Assembly (NCBI RefSeq): GCF_017163935.1
Contig: NZ_JABVZR010000002.1
Coordinates: 1,612,001 to 1,676,000 of the forward strand
Length of the DNA stretch: 64,000 nt
Direction of reading: 5' to 3'
Source: Novosphingobium terrae
GTDB taxonomy: Bacteria > Pseudomonadota > Alphaproteobacteria > Sphingomonadales > Sphingomonadaceae
The notes below the pieces were generated by a model. It was given only the letters and a program-made list of their open reading frames with translations. It was not told where the DNA came from and made no database searches. The first letter of the stretch is position 1. Each line of letters starts with the position of its first letter. Below, piece after piece: positions 32,501 through 42,358 of this stretch. The translations under genes were made by a program, and so were the position numbers.

Positions 32501-35202
32501 TGGTCAGTTCTGGTGATAATTCGGTTATCGTGAACGACAGCCTCGGGGGTCTCTCCGGGGGCGGCAGCGATGTTAACTTACTTGAATTCGGCGCCGGTGT
32601 TTCCAAGGGCGATATAGTTGTCAGTCAAGCGGAAAATGGTGAAGACATTGTACTCACCGATTTGGTTGATGGTTTGACCGTCACACTTGCTCATCAGTTA
32701 GATGGGCAGGCTGGCTCGATTATTTCCGAAGTTCGTTTCGCTGATGGCACCAGTTGGTCAAATGCTGACATGTATGCTGCTTCAGTGAATACAGCGGTAG
32801 CCGAGTCCCAGAAGGCTATATTTGGTTCAACGACACTTACTGATACTTATGGGTTCGTGGATCTGCCGGGGGTGTACAATGATCTGCCCTGGAATCTCTG
32901 GCCTACGCAATTCGTCTGGCTTTCTCCATTTCAGTTCTCGACGGCTGCAATTTATCAATTCGGGGCAGATGACTCTCGCGTTGATGCTCAAGTCGATGAG
33001 GCATATTACATTTACGACGGAAATTCGAACTACACTATTGATTTCACCAATAGTACGTCTGATTCGGCAAGTGTGTTCATTGGATCATATTCACGAAACC
33101 CCAATTTCGATTTTTGGGGATTTGCGGATATGAAATCATCCTATAGTGCGGATGGTAATAGCATCGTTTTGACGGCGTCCGGGTACGGTGGTTCAATTAC
33201 CCTCGAGAACATCGTGCCTTTGGGTGGTATTCAGTCAGTGTTCAACGTCTATGTATTGGACCGCACCGGTAGTTGGGGATGGGATGATTTCCTTACACCT
33301 CAATATCAAACTGCCGAGAGTGGCGACACTACGATCACGGTGACACATAACTATCTCACTGTGGATACTAATGGCTTTGCTGACAGAGTGAACAGCAGCG
33401 GCGATGGTGAAACCTTCATCTACGGACGAGGATATGGCGCCGTTACCATCGACGAAGAAGATACCGCGAGTTCACCGAACAATACGCTAAAACTGGAATA
33501 CCTCAGTATTTCGGACGAGGCTGGATTTCAGAATTATACAATCGATGAAGATGGTGATCTATCTATCGATTTTGGGTCTGGTGATGTGTTAACTATTCTA
33601 CATGAATATAATGCTGATGGCACAGTGTCGGCGGACGGAATCCAATTGGGAGGAAATTTGGGGGCGCTTGCACTGGAGCAGCGGGAATTCAACGCGGTTT
33701 CTGGACAGTCTGGACTTGTCGGTGATGGTTTGGGTGGCGTATTTGACCCGAAGGGCTATGCAAACTCGGTCAGCGATAGCGGAAGTAATGTTGACACGAT
33801 CCTTTACAATCGCGGTTATGGGACTCTGACGATCGGTGAGCTTTCCAATAACGGGAACAACACGCTTGAGTTCGGAGCAGGAATTTCGTTCCAAGACCTC
33901 AGCTTTTCTCTGGACGGGAGCGGTGGGATCATCATTTCGCTCGGTTCTGGCGACCAGGTTGACATTGTTAATGCTGTTGGGCTCGTCCAGCCGCTTAATG
34001 GCGGCTATGGTGTCGCCAATCTGCTTTTCGCTGACGGAAGCACTGCTTGGTTCAACAAATCTTGGAACTGGTCTGACAATGCTTGGTCGCTCGGAGTGAC
34101 CGCACAGTCTGATGATGGCTCGTCGATAAGTTTAGATACGTCGAGCCTGCTGCAATCGACGTTGACGAGCCCTGCTGGCCCCGCAACATTTACAGCAGAG
34201 GGAGCTGTGCAGAATATTGTCGGAACCGGTGGTGCTGACCAGATCAATTATGAAAAGGGCGATGGAGCTCTCACTGTCAGTGAACTGAGCACGAATGGTC
34301 CCGCGACAAGCGTTCTCAACGTCAACGCGTATGGTCTGATTTTCAGCGACGATATCTGGGCGCAGGGGAGCGGCCCCGCGTTAGCCTTTGCCATGGATGA
34401 TACCACGAGCGGAGGCGGCGACGACGCGTATGGTGGCGGTGATGATTCTTATGGTGGAGGGGATGATTCATACGGCAGTTCCAGTTCGGTGCCTGAGCTT
34501 GGGGGCATGATTGGCGTGACTGCCAATGACGCAGGCGATGTCACTCTTTATTTTGGTGATGGGGACCGTGTGACCTTGCTTGGGCAACTTTCTGATAGCA
34601 GTGGAGCGTCAGGTGTCTCCCAGATTGTTGCAACCGATGCGTGGGGCTGGATCGATACCTGGACCAACGCTGACCTACAGAATGCCTTGGCCTATGAGGC
34701 TGAGACCGGAGTGGTTCCCGACGGTCTAAGTGCTGATGGTGGGGGATCCGCGCCGATTTCGAATGTCGTGATGATGGCAGCGGCCGTTCCCACTTCATCG
34801 GCGGCGGGGACGGCAGTATCTGGCAGCGCGAGTACTCTGAGCGGGGGCGATACTTCGTCCACGCTGGATGGGAGTGCGGGGAATATGACGATTGCTGCTG
34901 GCTCTGCAGGAGATACCCTCGTAGGTGGGAATGGGGACACACTCATTGGGGGCTCAGGCTCTGATACGTTTGTGTTCCATGCTGGCTTTGGACAAGAGAC
35001 CGTAACTGGTTTCATGCCTTCTGGACCCACTGCAGACGTCTTACAGTTTGACACGAATGTGTTTTCGGACTGGGCCCATTTGTTGGGAGCAACGGTGCAA
35101 CAAGGGAGCGACCTACTTATTACCCTTGATGCCAGTGATTCTATTTTGGTTAAAAATATGGCGATAAGCAGCTTTTCTTCTGCAAATGCCCATTTTGTGT
35201 GA
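29539..35202 (+). CDS. Giant RTX protein (1887 aa), probable type I secretion substrate
   Basis: No signal peptide is present. Around residue 150-270 the sequence follows a pattern common to large RTX proteins: DPLVLDLIGAGIKLTD, FDYTGTGVRTETGWVAPGEG, then the EF-hand-like LDSNSDGFINSDDTSYSQL and LRVWVN. The middle is beta-rich with several repeats around N-x-G-Y-G-T-x-T-I and single RTX-like units (LAGGYGNDTYVVSSGDN). Near residue 1627 is an acidic tandem, GGDDAYGGGDDSYGGGDDSY. The last 100 residues hold RTX nonapeptides (GDTLVGGNGDTLIGGSGSDTF) and a C-terminal secretion-signal-like end (FVFHAGFGQETVTGF). AT-rich codon use sets it apart from its neighbours. An HlyC-like acyltransferase lies 7 kb downstream. 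Confidence 0.85.
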   Translation: MPGLNINISGALTDFAGLLTTMRDAGVEYAETGALSYYTEVALSTAIGAAVADFLPIAKDINAEFPGLGLLGATASLQSDMNAYSSSTGGNSTENLGHLLQIVGDWVQLIGNVLSIVAQPEFGVPTALGGSIMHEIGTILLNSQKKPQAPTKPTQSDPLVLDLIGAGIKLTDLSGSPAYFDYTGTGVRTETGWVAPGEGLLVMNPVDGQTVTSQSLLGALSGNGFSDLAALDSNSDGFINSDDTSYSQLRVWVNTSGTGQSSAGELFTLAQLGITSIGVNSFTSGQLVDGNTVVATATFTRELNGISSTNTIAEVNFQTTTQIPSGAGAGVTVSEDAQKLPDLVGFGFMPDLRNAMSEDATLEQMVYNLVMNSANVTSSQFSAAFQDILYEWAGAESVSSTAYGSFIDGQHMAVIYAYFGIDPNTDPQYMGWEPNWHNGPSVWEPTYQKILQFYELAFTTQIYQSLVDNGVDASTAISNPYALFSLVGYDSNSNELTSSTDALASTIAGMIANIGLDSIASTATWQQILTIVNAPFIWGSGTAPDGYQKDGSGKSVVQTIIGDLLTQNAFNLTQLQTVASLFSESSGFIVNGESAGALAVQETYDSIISLAAGDNIVAENGGNILIAGANVASVNFVQPASYFYGMLDAPVGATAGYDGVVIERDSSVSIQGYSHLNSSVDSDGVAPFTDTLVINFSDGTSLALQSFFDPTDGTTAGYLVFNGNEINILDIDDSLFASEMGTLGFTQPWGGRVTANSENQVLYGSETQTLAGKEWLASGLPSWYTEGYGSGATFVAGPDDVTMVAGAGSNTYDVNLGDGNVNVIGESYESSSGVLVLGNGIDSSMLSITRVASLGGTFNGMAHTGGNSALPFGSVADEANDKLSFNLPDLLISIAGTDQTIRLSNEDQSLYALTASNGVGVGQIRFSDGTVWSLDDILSRVDTSVVSAAATSLYPNVLLSQGSYGDDVLQARPGSVVLAGGYGNDTYVVSSGDNSVIVNDSLGGLSGGGSDVNLLEFGAGVSKGDIVVSQAENGEDIVLTDLVDGLTVTLAHQLDGQAGSIISEVRFADGTSWSNADMYAASVNTAVAESQKAIFGSTTLTDTYGFVDLPGVYNDLPWNLWPTQFVWLSPFQFSTAAIYQFGADDSRVDAQVDEAYYIYDGNSNYTIDFTNSTSDSASVFIGSYSRNPNFDFWGFADMKSSYSADGNSIVLTASGYGGSITLENIVPLGGIQSVFNVYVLDRTGSWGWDDFLTPQYQTAESGDTTITVTHNYLTVDTNGFADRVNSSGDGETFIYGRGYGAVTIDEEDTASSPNNTLKLEYLSISDEAGFQNYTIDEDGDLSIDFGSGDVLTILHEYNADGTVSADGIQLGGNLGALALEQREFNAVSGQSGLVGDGLGGVFDPKGYANSVSDSGSNVDTILYNRGYGTLTIGELSNNGNNTLEFGAGISFQDLSFSLDGSGGIIISLGSGDQVDIVNAVGLVQPLNGGYGVANLLFADGSTAWFNKSWNWSDNAWSLGVTAQSDDGSSISLDTSSLLQSTLTSPAGPATFTAEGAVQNIVGTGGADQINYEKGDGALTVSELSTNGPATSVLNVNAYGLIFSDDIWAQGSGPALAFAMDDTTSGGGDDAYGGGDDSYGGGDDSYGSSSSVPELGGMIGVTANDAGDVTLYFGDGDRVTLLGQLSDSSGASGVSQIVATDAWGWIDTWTNADLQNALAYEAETGVVPDGLSADGGGSAPISNVVMMAAAVPTSSAAGTAVSGSASTLSGGDTSSTLDGSAGNMTIAAGSAGDTLVGGNGDTLIGGSGSDTFVFHAGFGQETVTGFMPSGPTADVLQFDTNVFSDWAHLLGATVQQGSDLLITLDASDSILVKNMAISSFSSANAHFV

Positions 35203-35251
35203 TTGTTAAATAAAGGTCATTATTTTACGATCTGATTTTGGATAGTTTGTG

Positions 35252-35282
35252 ACCCCGCTGCATTAAAATGCGGCGGGGTTTT
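35252..35282 (+). terminator. Rho-independent terminator after the RTX gene
   Basis: A 12-bp stem (one G-U) of ACCCCGCTGCAT with ATGCGGCGGGGT around TAAA runs directly into TTTT, 50 bp after the RTX stop. It could also serve the - strand yedK unit from the other side. Confidence 0.85.
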
Positions 35283-35407
35283 GCGGCTTGATGTGTATGT
35301 TAGAACCGCTTGTGCGTGGGGTGTGACTCTCCTGCCGCTTGGTCCGATCTTAGTTTATTTGGTTAGCACGTTTGAGATTTGTGAATTTTTCCGAGATTGC
35401 GGTACTC

Positions 35408-36034
35408 CTAAACGCGTGTCGGAAAAATGGGCCCGCGCACCGTCATGACCGAGGCGTTGTATGGGCGTTGAAGTGCTGTCACGTCGTCATAGCTTCCTTG
35501 TAACCATAGATCATGATCCTCCGGGCGTACAATCGTGATCATGGCTTTGGAGTGGATGGGCTTCACCAGCTCGTTGGCATCACAGGTGACCATGGCGAAA
35601 CTGTTGCCTTCCTCGGTTGCCTGCCAGAACCCGGCAACGGCGAAAACCGGTTGATCCGTCACCGAGAACCACATCTCGCCCTTGAGCGGCGGTTTGCCGT
35701 CGCCCAGATCGTGCTTGTCGGGTGTGAACTCGCAGAACTCGGTGAGGGGGATCAGGCAGCGGTTTTCCGGCTTTTCGGCCAGCTTGCGCCACTGGGGGAG
35801 ACCCAGGTTACGGACATTAGTCATCGGATAGGGGGCATTTCCGCCCAGCACATCCCAACTCATGATGTCCCAGGCCCGCTCACCCTCCGCGCGTTCACGG
35901 ATGACATAGGCACGGCCCTTGGGGCGCAGTTCCTGAGGGTGAAAACGGTTGTCGCGGGGCTGTTCGCAGAACAGCTTGCTCGCTGCTCCGAAAATCGCCT
36001 CGGGCTCACCCTTGAATCGAGCACGGTTGCACAT
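35408..36034 (-). CDS. yedK: SOS response-associated protein YedK/HMCES (SRAP)
   Basis: This 208-residue protein covalently caps abasic sites in single-stranded DNA through its Cys2, which is exposed after Met removal (MCNR). The family's other marks are visible: the N-terminal Arg/Asn pocket, the wall segment RCLIPLTEFCEF with the Glu, and the active-site His in IHSKAM. It follows dnaE2 by 42 bp on the same strand and is probably the last gene of the SOS mutasome operon. Confidence 0.92.
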   Translation of the reverse strand: MCNRARFKGEPEAIFGAASKLFCEQPRDNRFHPQELRPKGRAYVIRERAEGERAWDIMSWDVLGGNAPYPMTNVRNLGLPQWRKLAEKPENRCLIPLTEFCEFTPDKHDLGDGKPPLKGEMWFSVTDQPVFAVAGFWQATEEGNSFAMVTCDANELVKPIHSKAMITIVRPEDHDLWLQGSYDDVTALQRPYNASVMTVRGPIFPTRV

Positions 36035-36076
36035 GAAGCCATCCTATCAGCATCACACGGGAGGGCAAACCAGCCC

Positions 36077-39000
36077 CTAGTGAAAATCCCGGGTTCGCAC
36101 CTTGATCGATTCGGTCGGCTGTTCTGGGATGATGCCAGATCCAAGCCGGAGGTCAGGGTCGATCAGGCAGCGCCCTCGGCCCAGAGTCTTGTCGGATCCG
36201 TCGCGCTGATCAGGCGCGCCACCATGCTTGACCGCATCGGCGCGCGCCACGAGGTAGAGCCCATCGTCATCCCTCCCGCCGACCGTGGCAAGCAAACTGG
36301 AAAGATCATCGAGCCGCTGCGCCACCACATGGATGACATCGCCCTCGCGCTGAACCTGGCCACGTACACCCATCATCCGGGCGTTCAGCACCACCTGCCG
36401 GTGCTGCTCAAAGAGACTGGGCCAAACCACGAGATTGGCCACGCCTGTCTCATCCTCCAGCGTGATGAACATAACCCCCTTGGCCGAGCCGGGCTTCTGT
36501 CGGATCAGCACGATCCCGGCCAGATTGATCCAGCGCCCGTCCATGAGGTTCATCAGATCGCCGCATGTGACCATCTTGCGCTCGGCCAGATCGGCGCGGA
36601 GGAAGGAGACGGGATGGGCGCGCAGTGAGAGGCTGGTGGTCCGGTAATCCTCCACCACCTCCTCGCCCTCGCGCATGACGACCAACTCGACCTCCGGCTC
36701 GATCGCCTCCTCGCGCAGCTTGCCCGCGCGCTCGTCGGTGGCCGCGAAAAGGGGGAGGGGGGCATCGCCCAGCCCCTTGACCGACCATAGACCCTTTCTG
36801 CGGGAAAGATCGAGCGAGCCAAACCCGCCCGCGTGACCGATCCGCTCCAGCGCGCGCCCGCTGACCAACGCCCGGCGCTGGATTTCCTCGACCGAGCTGT
36901 AGGGCTGATCGCCGCGCGCCAGCACGATGGCTGCGCCATCGGCATTCTTCAGCGTGTTGACCATGCAGAAGCCGAGACGGACCGCCAGATTGCGCCCGCC
37001 CGTCGGTTCAAGCGTGCAATCCCAGCGGCTGTAATTGACGTCGACGGGTCGGACCTCGACTCCATGCTCGCGCGCATCGCGCACGATCTGCGCGGGCTGA
37101 TAAAAGCCCATGGGCTGGGCGTTAAGCAGCGAGGCGCAAAACACATCGGGGTGATGGCATTTCATCCAGGCGCTGGCGTAGGCAATGAGGGCGAAGGAGG
37201 CCGCATGGCTCTCGGGGAAGCCGTAGCTCCCGAAGCCCTCGATCTGCTTGAAGGTCTGCTCGGCAAATTCGGCACTGTAGCCGCGGGCGACCATGCCATT
37301 GATCAGCTTGTCCTGAAAATGCGAGACGCCGCCGGTCATCTTGAAGGTGGCCATGGCCCGGCGCAGCAGATCGGCCTCGCTGGGGGTGAAGCCCGCGCAT
37401 TCGATGGCGACACGCATCGCCTGCTCCTGAAAAAGCGGCACGCCCAGCGTCTTTTCCAGCACGCGCTGGAGTTCCGGCTTGGGATAGGTGATGACCTCCT
37501 TGCCCTCGCGGCGCCGAAGATAGGGATGGACCATGTCGCCTTGAATGGGGCCGGGACGGACGATCGCCACCTGAACCACCAGATCGTAGAAGGTGGTGGG
37601 CTTGATGCGCGGCAGCATGGCCATCTGCGCGCGGCTCTCGATCTGGAAGGTGCCCAGCGTATCGGCCTTGCGGATCATGGCATAGGTCCGGGGGTCTTCA
37701 GCCGGGATGGTCGCGAGATCCAGCGCAATGCCCTTGCTGTCTTCCAGTAGCACGAAGGCGCGCCGCATGCAGCCCAGCATGCCAAGGCCGAGCACATCGA
37801 CCTTCATCAGGCCGAGGGCATCAATGTCGTCCTTGTCCCATTCAATGACTTGGCGGTCGTCCATGGCGGCGGGCTCGATGGGCACCAGCTCGTCGAGCCG
37901 ATCATGGCACAGGACAAAGCCACCGGGATGCTGCGAGGTATGGCGCGGCGTATTGATGAGATCTCTGGCGAGATCGAGGGTGAGCTGCAAGCGCCGGTCG
38001 GTGAGATCGAGGTTCAGCGCCTGCGCGTGCTTCTCCTCGACGCCATCCCGGCTCCAGCCCCAGACCTGGCCGGACAGGGCAGAGCAGATGTCCTCGGTGA
38101 GCCCCAGCGCCTTCCCGACCTCGCGCACGGCGCCCCGGGCACGGAAGCGGGTGATGACCGCCGTGAGCGCGGCATGGTCGCGCCCATAGTGCTCGAACAC
38201 CCACTGGATCACCTCTTCGCGGCGCTCATGCTCGAAATCGACGTCGATATCGGGCGGCTCCCGGCGCTCGGCGCTCACGAAGCGCTCGAAGAGCAGCTCG
38301 GATTTGACCGGATCAATCGAGGTGATGCCCAGCACGAAGCACACCGCTGAATTGGCCGCGCTGCCGCGCCCCTGGCACAGGATGCCCCGGCTGCGCGCGA
38401 AGCGCACGATCGAATGCACGGTTAGGAAATAGGAGGCATAGTTGAGTTCGCGGATGAGGCGCAGCTCATGCTCCAGCTGGCTCCGCACCTTGTCGGGCGT
38501 CCCATTGGGATAGCGCTCGGGAGCCTTCTCCCAGGTGAGGCGCTCCAGCTCCTGCTGCGGTGTTAGACCGCTCTCGCCCACCTCGTCGGGATAGGTGTAG
38601 GTCAGCTCACCCAGATCGAAGCCGCAGCGCCGGGCGATCTCGACGCTGCGGTGGACCGGGGCAATGTCGCCGAGATAGCGGCGGAACAGCCGCTCCATTT
38701 CCTCGGCGGGTTTGAAGTCGCGATCGGCAAAGCGCTCCCGGCGCTTGCCCAGCGTGTCGATGGTGCAGCCTTCGCGGATGCAGGTCACCACATCCTGCAG
38801 CATGCGCCGCTCGGGACTGTGATACAGCACATCGCCGGTGGCCACGGTTGGCACGCGGGCGGCGGCGGCCTGGGCGACCAGATCGCGCAGGCGGATGGCG
38901 TCCTTGGGGCGCCGCCGCAGCGTCAGCGCCATATAGGCCCGGCTCGCGAAAAGGCGCCGCAGGCGCTGCAGGGCCTGCTCATTGGCGGCGTCCGCCCGAT

Positions 39001-39418
39001 CGGGGAGAAGGATGGCGATCAGACCCTCATGCCAGTCTTCCAGATCCGACCAGTGCAGCTCGCAGGCGCCTTTGCCCGCCCGGCGTTTGCCGATGGTGAG
39101 CAACCGGGAGAGGCGGGCGTAAGCAGCCTTGTAGGTCGGATAGACCAGCAGCGATGTGCCGCAAACCAGATCGAGCCGGGCACCTGGTATGGTGCGGATG
39201 CCGGTCACCTTCTGCGCGTCCCAGGCGCGGACCAACCCGCCAAAGCTGTTGCGGTCGGTGATGCCGATGGCGGGCAGGCCGAGCATTGTTGCGGCCGCCG
39301 CCAGCTCCTCGGGTGACGAGGCCCCGCGCAAGAAGCTGAAATGCGTCGTGACTTGCAGCTCGACATAGCGCGCGTCGGCGAGTGGATCTTTGGCCGGCGG
39401 ATCGTCGGCGCCGCTCAT
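36077..39418 (-). CDS. dnaE2: Error-prone DNA polymerase DnaE2 (ImuC)
   Basis: This 1113-residue C-family polymerase performs mutagenic synthesis across lesions together with ImuA and ImuB. The N-terminal PHP domain begins [20 protein letters not shown]. The palm region contains [20 protein letters not shown] and [15 protein letters not shown], whose acidic residues bind metal. An OB-fold region lies near the C-terminus ([20 protein letters not shown]). The length is normal for the family. Its ATG overlaps the imuB stop by 4 nt. Confidence 0.95.
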   Translation of the reverse strand: MSGADDPPAKDPLADARYVELQVTTHFSFLRGASSPEELAAAATMLGLPAIGITDRNSFGGLVRAWDAQKVTGIRTIPGARLDLVCGTSLLVYPTYKAAYARLSRLLTIGKRRAGKGACELHWSDLEDWHEGLIAILLPDRADAANEQALQRLRRLFASRAYMALTLRRRPKDAIRLRDLVAQAAAARVPTVATGDVLYHSPERRMLQDVVTCIREGCTIDTLGKRRERFADRDFKPAEEMERLFRRYLGDIAPVHRSVEIARRCGFDLGELTYTYPDEVGESGLTPQQELERLTWEKAPERYPNGTPDKVRSQLEHELRLIRELNYASYFLTVHSIVRFARSRGILCQGRGSAANSAVCFVLGITSIDPVKSELLFERFVSAERREPPDIDVDFEHERREEVIQWVFEHYGRDHAALTAVITRFRARGAVREVGKALGLTEDICSALSGQVWGWSRDGVEEKHAQALNLDLTDRRLQLTLDLARDLINTPRHTSQHPGGFVLCHDRLDELVPIEPAAMDDRQVIEWDKDDIDALGLMKVDVLGLGMLGCMRRAFVLLEDSKGIALDLATIPAEDPRTYAMIRKADTLGTFQIESRAQMAMLPRIKPTTFYDLVVQVAIVRPGPIQGDMVHPYLRRREGKEVITYPKPELQRVLEKTLGVPLFQEQAMRVAIECAGFTPSEADLLRRAMATFKMTGGVSHFQDKLINGMVARGYSAEFAEQTFKQIEGFGSYGFPESHAASFALIAYASAWMKCHHPDVFCASLLNAQPMGFYQPAQIVRDAREHGVEVRPVDVNYSRWDCTLEPTGGRNLAVRLGFCMVNTLKNADGAAIVLARGDQPYSSVEEIQRRALVSGRALERIGHAGGFGSLDLSRRKGLWSVKGLGDAPLPLFAATDERAGKLREEAIEPEVELVVMREGEEVVEDYRTTSLSLRAHPVSFLRADLAERKMVTCGDLMNLMDGRWINLAGIVLIRQKPGSAKGVMFITLEDETGVANLVVWPSLFEQHRQVVLNARMMGVRGQVQREGDVIHVVAQRLDDLSSLLATVGGRDDDGLYLVARADAVKHGGAPDQRDGSDKTLGRGRCLIDPDLRLGSGIIPEQPTESIKVRTRDFH

Positions 39419-40986
39419 GCGAAGGCGCCATGGATGAACCAGCTCATCGGGCCCGTCGCGCGCTGTGTGCCGTCGCCCAGGCGGTAGATCCAGTAGCGTC
39501 CGCCGTCAGCCGTCTCGACCTGGAAATAGTCTCGCACCGACAGTGGGGTTTCGACCTCTAGACCCTCCGACTGCCACCACTCGCCATGCAGGCGCTCGGG
39601 GCCATCGGCGCGCGCCACGCGGTAGCGCTTGCCGCGCCAGACGAACATGGCGGGCGGATGGTCGGGCAGCATGGCGGTGACCTCTACCTTTTCGGGCGGA
39701 ACGATCATGCGTGAGGGGCGGGGCAGGGCAGCGTCCCAGCCTTCAGGCGCGGCGCGACCGAGCGGCGGCACCAGATCGATCTCACGCTCGGGCATGCTGC
39801 TCGACCGGGCGGTGGCCTGATAGAGGTGGCGGGCGCCGAAGCGATTGGCCAGCGCATCGATGAGGGCGGGGAGGTCAGGACCGCGCCGCGCGGCGAGGGC
39901 ATCGGCCTGGGCTCCGGCAAGCGGTTCGGTGAGCGGTGACACCAGCGTCATGGCTTCGACGCCCATGCCCGGTTCGATGGTGTCGATCTTCTGGCCGAGC
40001 AGCTTGGCGAGATGGGCCGGATCGCGCGACGGCTTGGCCGTGCCGACCCGGATCGCCTGCCAATGCCCGTCGACCCGCTCGACATAGAGATCGAGGTGGC
40101 GCGCGCCGAGCCCTGCGCGCAGCAGCAGGGCGGCGAGATCCGTCGTCAGATCGCCGATCACATGGGCGAAGGCCTCGGCGGTGCCGATCGGTTCAAGGAG
40201 CGAGCGCCGCGTGCGCGGCACGTCAGCCGCGAAGATCGGCTCGATCGGTTCGGGCAGATGGCCCAGCGCCTGGTCAAGCCGCTTGTGGAGCTGCAGGCCG
40301 AAGCGTTTGGCCAACGGCGCGCGGGCGGCGGCCATAAGCTGCTCGACCCGTTCGAAGCCCATGCGGCGCAGCTCGTCGGCTACGCCCGGCCCGAGGCGCA
40401 GGGCATGGACGGGGAGAATGGCGAGTGCGCTGCGCGCCTTGCCCGGTTCGATGATGGTCGGGCGACCGGAGGGCACCTGCCGCGCCACGGCGTGCGCGCA
40501 GCCTGCGGTGTCGGCGACAGCGATCTGCGCGGTGAAGCCCGAGGCCAGGACGCGGCGGTAGAGGTGCTTGATCAGCGGCGCTTCACCTCCGAAGCGCTCG
40601 GCGCAGCCGGTGATGTCGATCCAGATGCCGTCGGGCGGATCGGGCGCGGCGACGGGCGAATAGTGGCGCGTTGCCCAAAGCGCGAGCCGCTTCAGCCCTT
40701 CGAAATCCTCTTCGGGATCGCCGTCGATCACCAGAAGGTCGGGCGCGAAGCCCCGCGCTTGCGTGAGCGTCATGCCGGGGCGGATGCCCAATGCCCGCGC
40801 CGCCCTATCGACCGAGGCCACCACGCGGCGGCCATGATCGGGCAGCGCGGTGACAAGCGGGGCAGGGGCGGAGGCAGGAGCCAGCGATGCCGCGCTGTGA
40901 GCAGAGCGGTCAGGCTGCTGCCTGAGCTTCCTGACGATCCGGTCGGTCGACCAGTTCGGCAGGAAGAGCGATACGACCCGTCGCAT
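39415..40986 (-). CDS. imuB: Y-family-like DNA polymerase ImuB
   Basis: This 523-residue protein is the catalytically dead or weak Y-family partner that links DnaE2 to the beta clamp. I start at [17 protein letters not shown] (40986), the standard ImuB beginning. A longer open frame upstream to 41304 is antisense-like Pro/Ser-rich sequence inside imuA. ImuB then overlaps imuA by 77 nt. The palm acidic residues of active DinB polymerases are not conserved here (for example [18 protein letters not shown]), as expected for ImuB. It is coupled to dnaE2 by ATGA. Confidence 0.92.
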   Translation of the reverse strand: MRRVVSLFLPNWSTDRIVRKLRQQPDRSAHSAASLAPASAPAPLVTALPDHGRRVVASVDRAARALGIRPGMTLTQARGFAPDLLVIDGDPEEDFEGLKRLALWATRHYSPVAAPDPPDGIWIDITGCAERFGGEAPLIKHLYRRVLASGFTAQIAVADTAGCAHAVARQVPSGRPTIIEPGKARSALAILPVHALRLGPGVADELRRMGFERVEQLMAAARAPLAKRFGLQLHKRLDQALGHLPEPIEPIFAADVPRTRRSLLEPIGTAEAFAHVIGDLTTDLAALLLRAGLGARHLDLYVERVDGHWQAIRVGTAKPSRDPAHLAKLLGQKIDTIEPGMGVEAMTLVSPLTEPLAGAQADALAARRGPDLPALIDALANRFGARHLYQATARSSSMPEREIDLVPPLGRAAPEGWDAALPRPSRMIVPPEKVEVTAMLPDHPPAMFVWRGKRYRVARADGPERLHGEWWQSEGLEVETPLSVRDYFQVETADGGRYWIYRLGDGTQRATGPMSWFIHGAFA

Positions 40987-41638
40987 CACAGCCCTCCACG
41001 ATCCAGAGTTGCGGTTCATCACCGCGCACGCGCTCCAGCGCCAGCGCCCAGCGCGGGCGGGCAAGGCTCGGAATGCCCAGCGCTTCACTGGGATGGGCGC
41101 GCAGGCGCCAGCGCGTGACAGCGGCTGTGCCCGAGGCCGGAGCATCGAGCGGCAGAGCGCGGCGGAAGACGAAGGCGGGCACGCCGGATTTCTCGGCGGC
41201 AAGCTGCAAGCGCTTGGAGGCGGTGGTTGAGAGAGCTTTGACCTCGCCCACCACGCCGCCCAGGCCCGAATGGCGCAGGCACTCCTCCATGGCGGTGAGC
41301 ACATTCACATCGCTGCCCGCTTCCACATAGATTACCCGGTCCGGAGAGAGGCCGGCAAGATCGAGGGCGGGGGCAAAGAGGTCGCGCCAGCGCAGGCACC
41401 AGAACACCGGGCCCTCGGTGCGCGCCAGAATGCCGGCCAGGAAAACGGTGGCGGCGGCATCATCGGCTAGAGCATTGCTACCCGCCAGCTCATGCAGCGC
41501 AGCGCAGGACAGCCCGCCGCCCGGCAGGCGCGCGTCGATGCTTTCCAGCCCGAAGGGCAGCACGGCCTTGGGCGCAGCGCTGCCTTCGATTGTGGCGATC
41601 TGCTCGCGCAATTGTTCAAGGACGGCGGACTGGCGCAT
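40910..41638 (-). CDS. imuA: ImuA (RecA/SulA-like mutasome protein)
   Basis: This 242-residue protein has a RecA-like fold without an intact Walker A. It begins MRQSAVLEQLREQIATIEG, and the family phrases FGLESIDARLPGGGLSCAALHELAG and RVIYVEAGSDVNVLTAMEECLR are plain. It is the first gene of the imuA-imuB-dnaE2-yedK unit. A LexA box is located 32 bp upstream of its start, which places the whole operon under SOS control. Confidence 0.92.
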   Translation of the reverse strand: MRQSAVLEQLREQIATIEGSAAPKAVLPFGLESIDARLPGGGLSCAALHELAGSNALADDAAATVFLAGILARTEGPVFWCLRWRDLFAPALDLAGLSPDRVIYVEAGSDVNVLTAMEECLRHSGLGGVVGEVKALSTTASKRLQLAAEKSGVPAFVFRRALPLDAPASGTAAVTRWRLRAHPSEALGIPSLARPRWALALERVRGDEPQLWIVEGCDATGRIALPAELVDRPDRQEAQAAA

Positions 41639-41669
41639 GGGAAGATGGAGACTCAGGAAGGGGACTTTC

Positions 41670-41684
41670 GTTCCTTTTATGTTC
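41670..41684. promoter_or_regulatory. LexA box in front of imuA
   Basis: The sequence reads GTTC-N7-GTTC, which is the exact alphaproteobacterial LexA site, and it sits 32 bp upstream of the imuA ATG. The imuA cassette is a classical LexA target. Confidence 0.88.
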
Positions 41685-42358
41685 CATCCATGGAGGGGGC
41701 AGAGTCAAGGGATGATGCTCGCGCATTACCCAAAGCGGGGCAGAAGGGCTAAATCCAAACGATATAACGCTTATAGCCAGAGATCCAATTGCACAGCTTT
41801 TCCACCGCCTTGTCCCATTCTTGCCCACAGCCTGGCACAGATTGGGCGGCTTTCAGACCATGCTGCTCCCCAGCGGATAACGTAGAGGGTGGCGGGGGGC
41901 GGAGAAGGTCGAAAAGCGAGGCAGCAGGCCAAGCATCTCCCATGGAATATGTAGCGTAGAGGTCTGAAGGTGCTGGATCCATTAGGTGGAAGCACGTGTT
42001 TGAGGTTATTAATGGTGCGTTAATTTTCTTGGTCCGCGAAAAAATTGTAGATTTACGACGGGCACTCAAAGTTTATGTGATTTTTATATATTTTCGTTCA
42101 GAAAAACTCCCGCTATCAAGCCCTTATCTGGCATCGGGAGCGATTTTTCAGCTGCATGAACAGGGACGCAAGGGACGGTGTGGCGCGCTTTTGCGCGCTT
42201 TTTCTCTGTTCGCTAATGAGCTGAATATCTTTTCGGCGTGAGGGGCAAGATATGAGCCGTGGCTGGCGCCTAGTAGCGTCTCCGCGAAACGGACTGCCGC
42301 CGCTCTAGCGGCGCGGGATCTTTTTGTTTGCCTTGCTCCGCAACGATGCCACGAGCTT
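41685..42358. other. Intergenic region between imuA and the HlyC-like gene
   Basis: These ~670 bp hold no clearly supported gene. A - strand frame from 42069 or 41982 to 41749 (up to 106 codons; MDPAPSDLYATYSMGDAWPA) points towards imuA and could encode a small protein, but I see no family. A terminator-like stem lies near the right end. Confidence 0.5.
42298..42325 (+). terminator. Terminator-like hairpin upstream of the HlyC-like gene
   Basis: CGCCGC pairs with GCGGCG around TCTA, followed after seven bases by five T residues. No + strand gene that it would end is obvious, so it may be left over from a lost gene. Confidence 0.5.

Noticed and set aside
34417..34480. Tandem GGDDSYG repeats in the RTX gene considered as a CRISPR-like or mobile repeat
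   Set aside because: It is an in-frame low-complexity acidic linker, only three units.
40987..41304. N-terminal extension of imuB by 106 codons
   Set aside because: It lies inside imuA in another frame and is Pro/Ser/Arg-rich; ImuB proteins begin [12 protein letters not shown].
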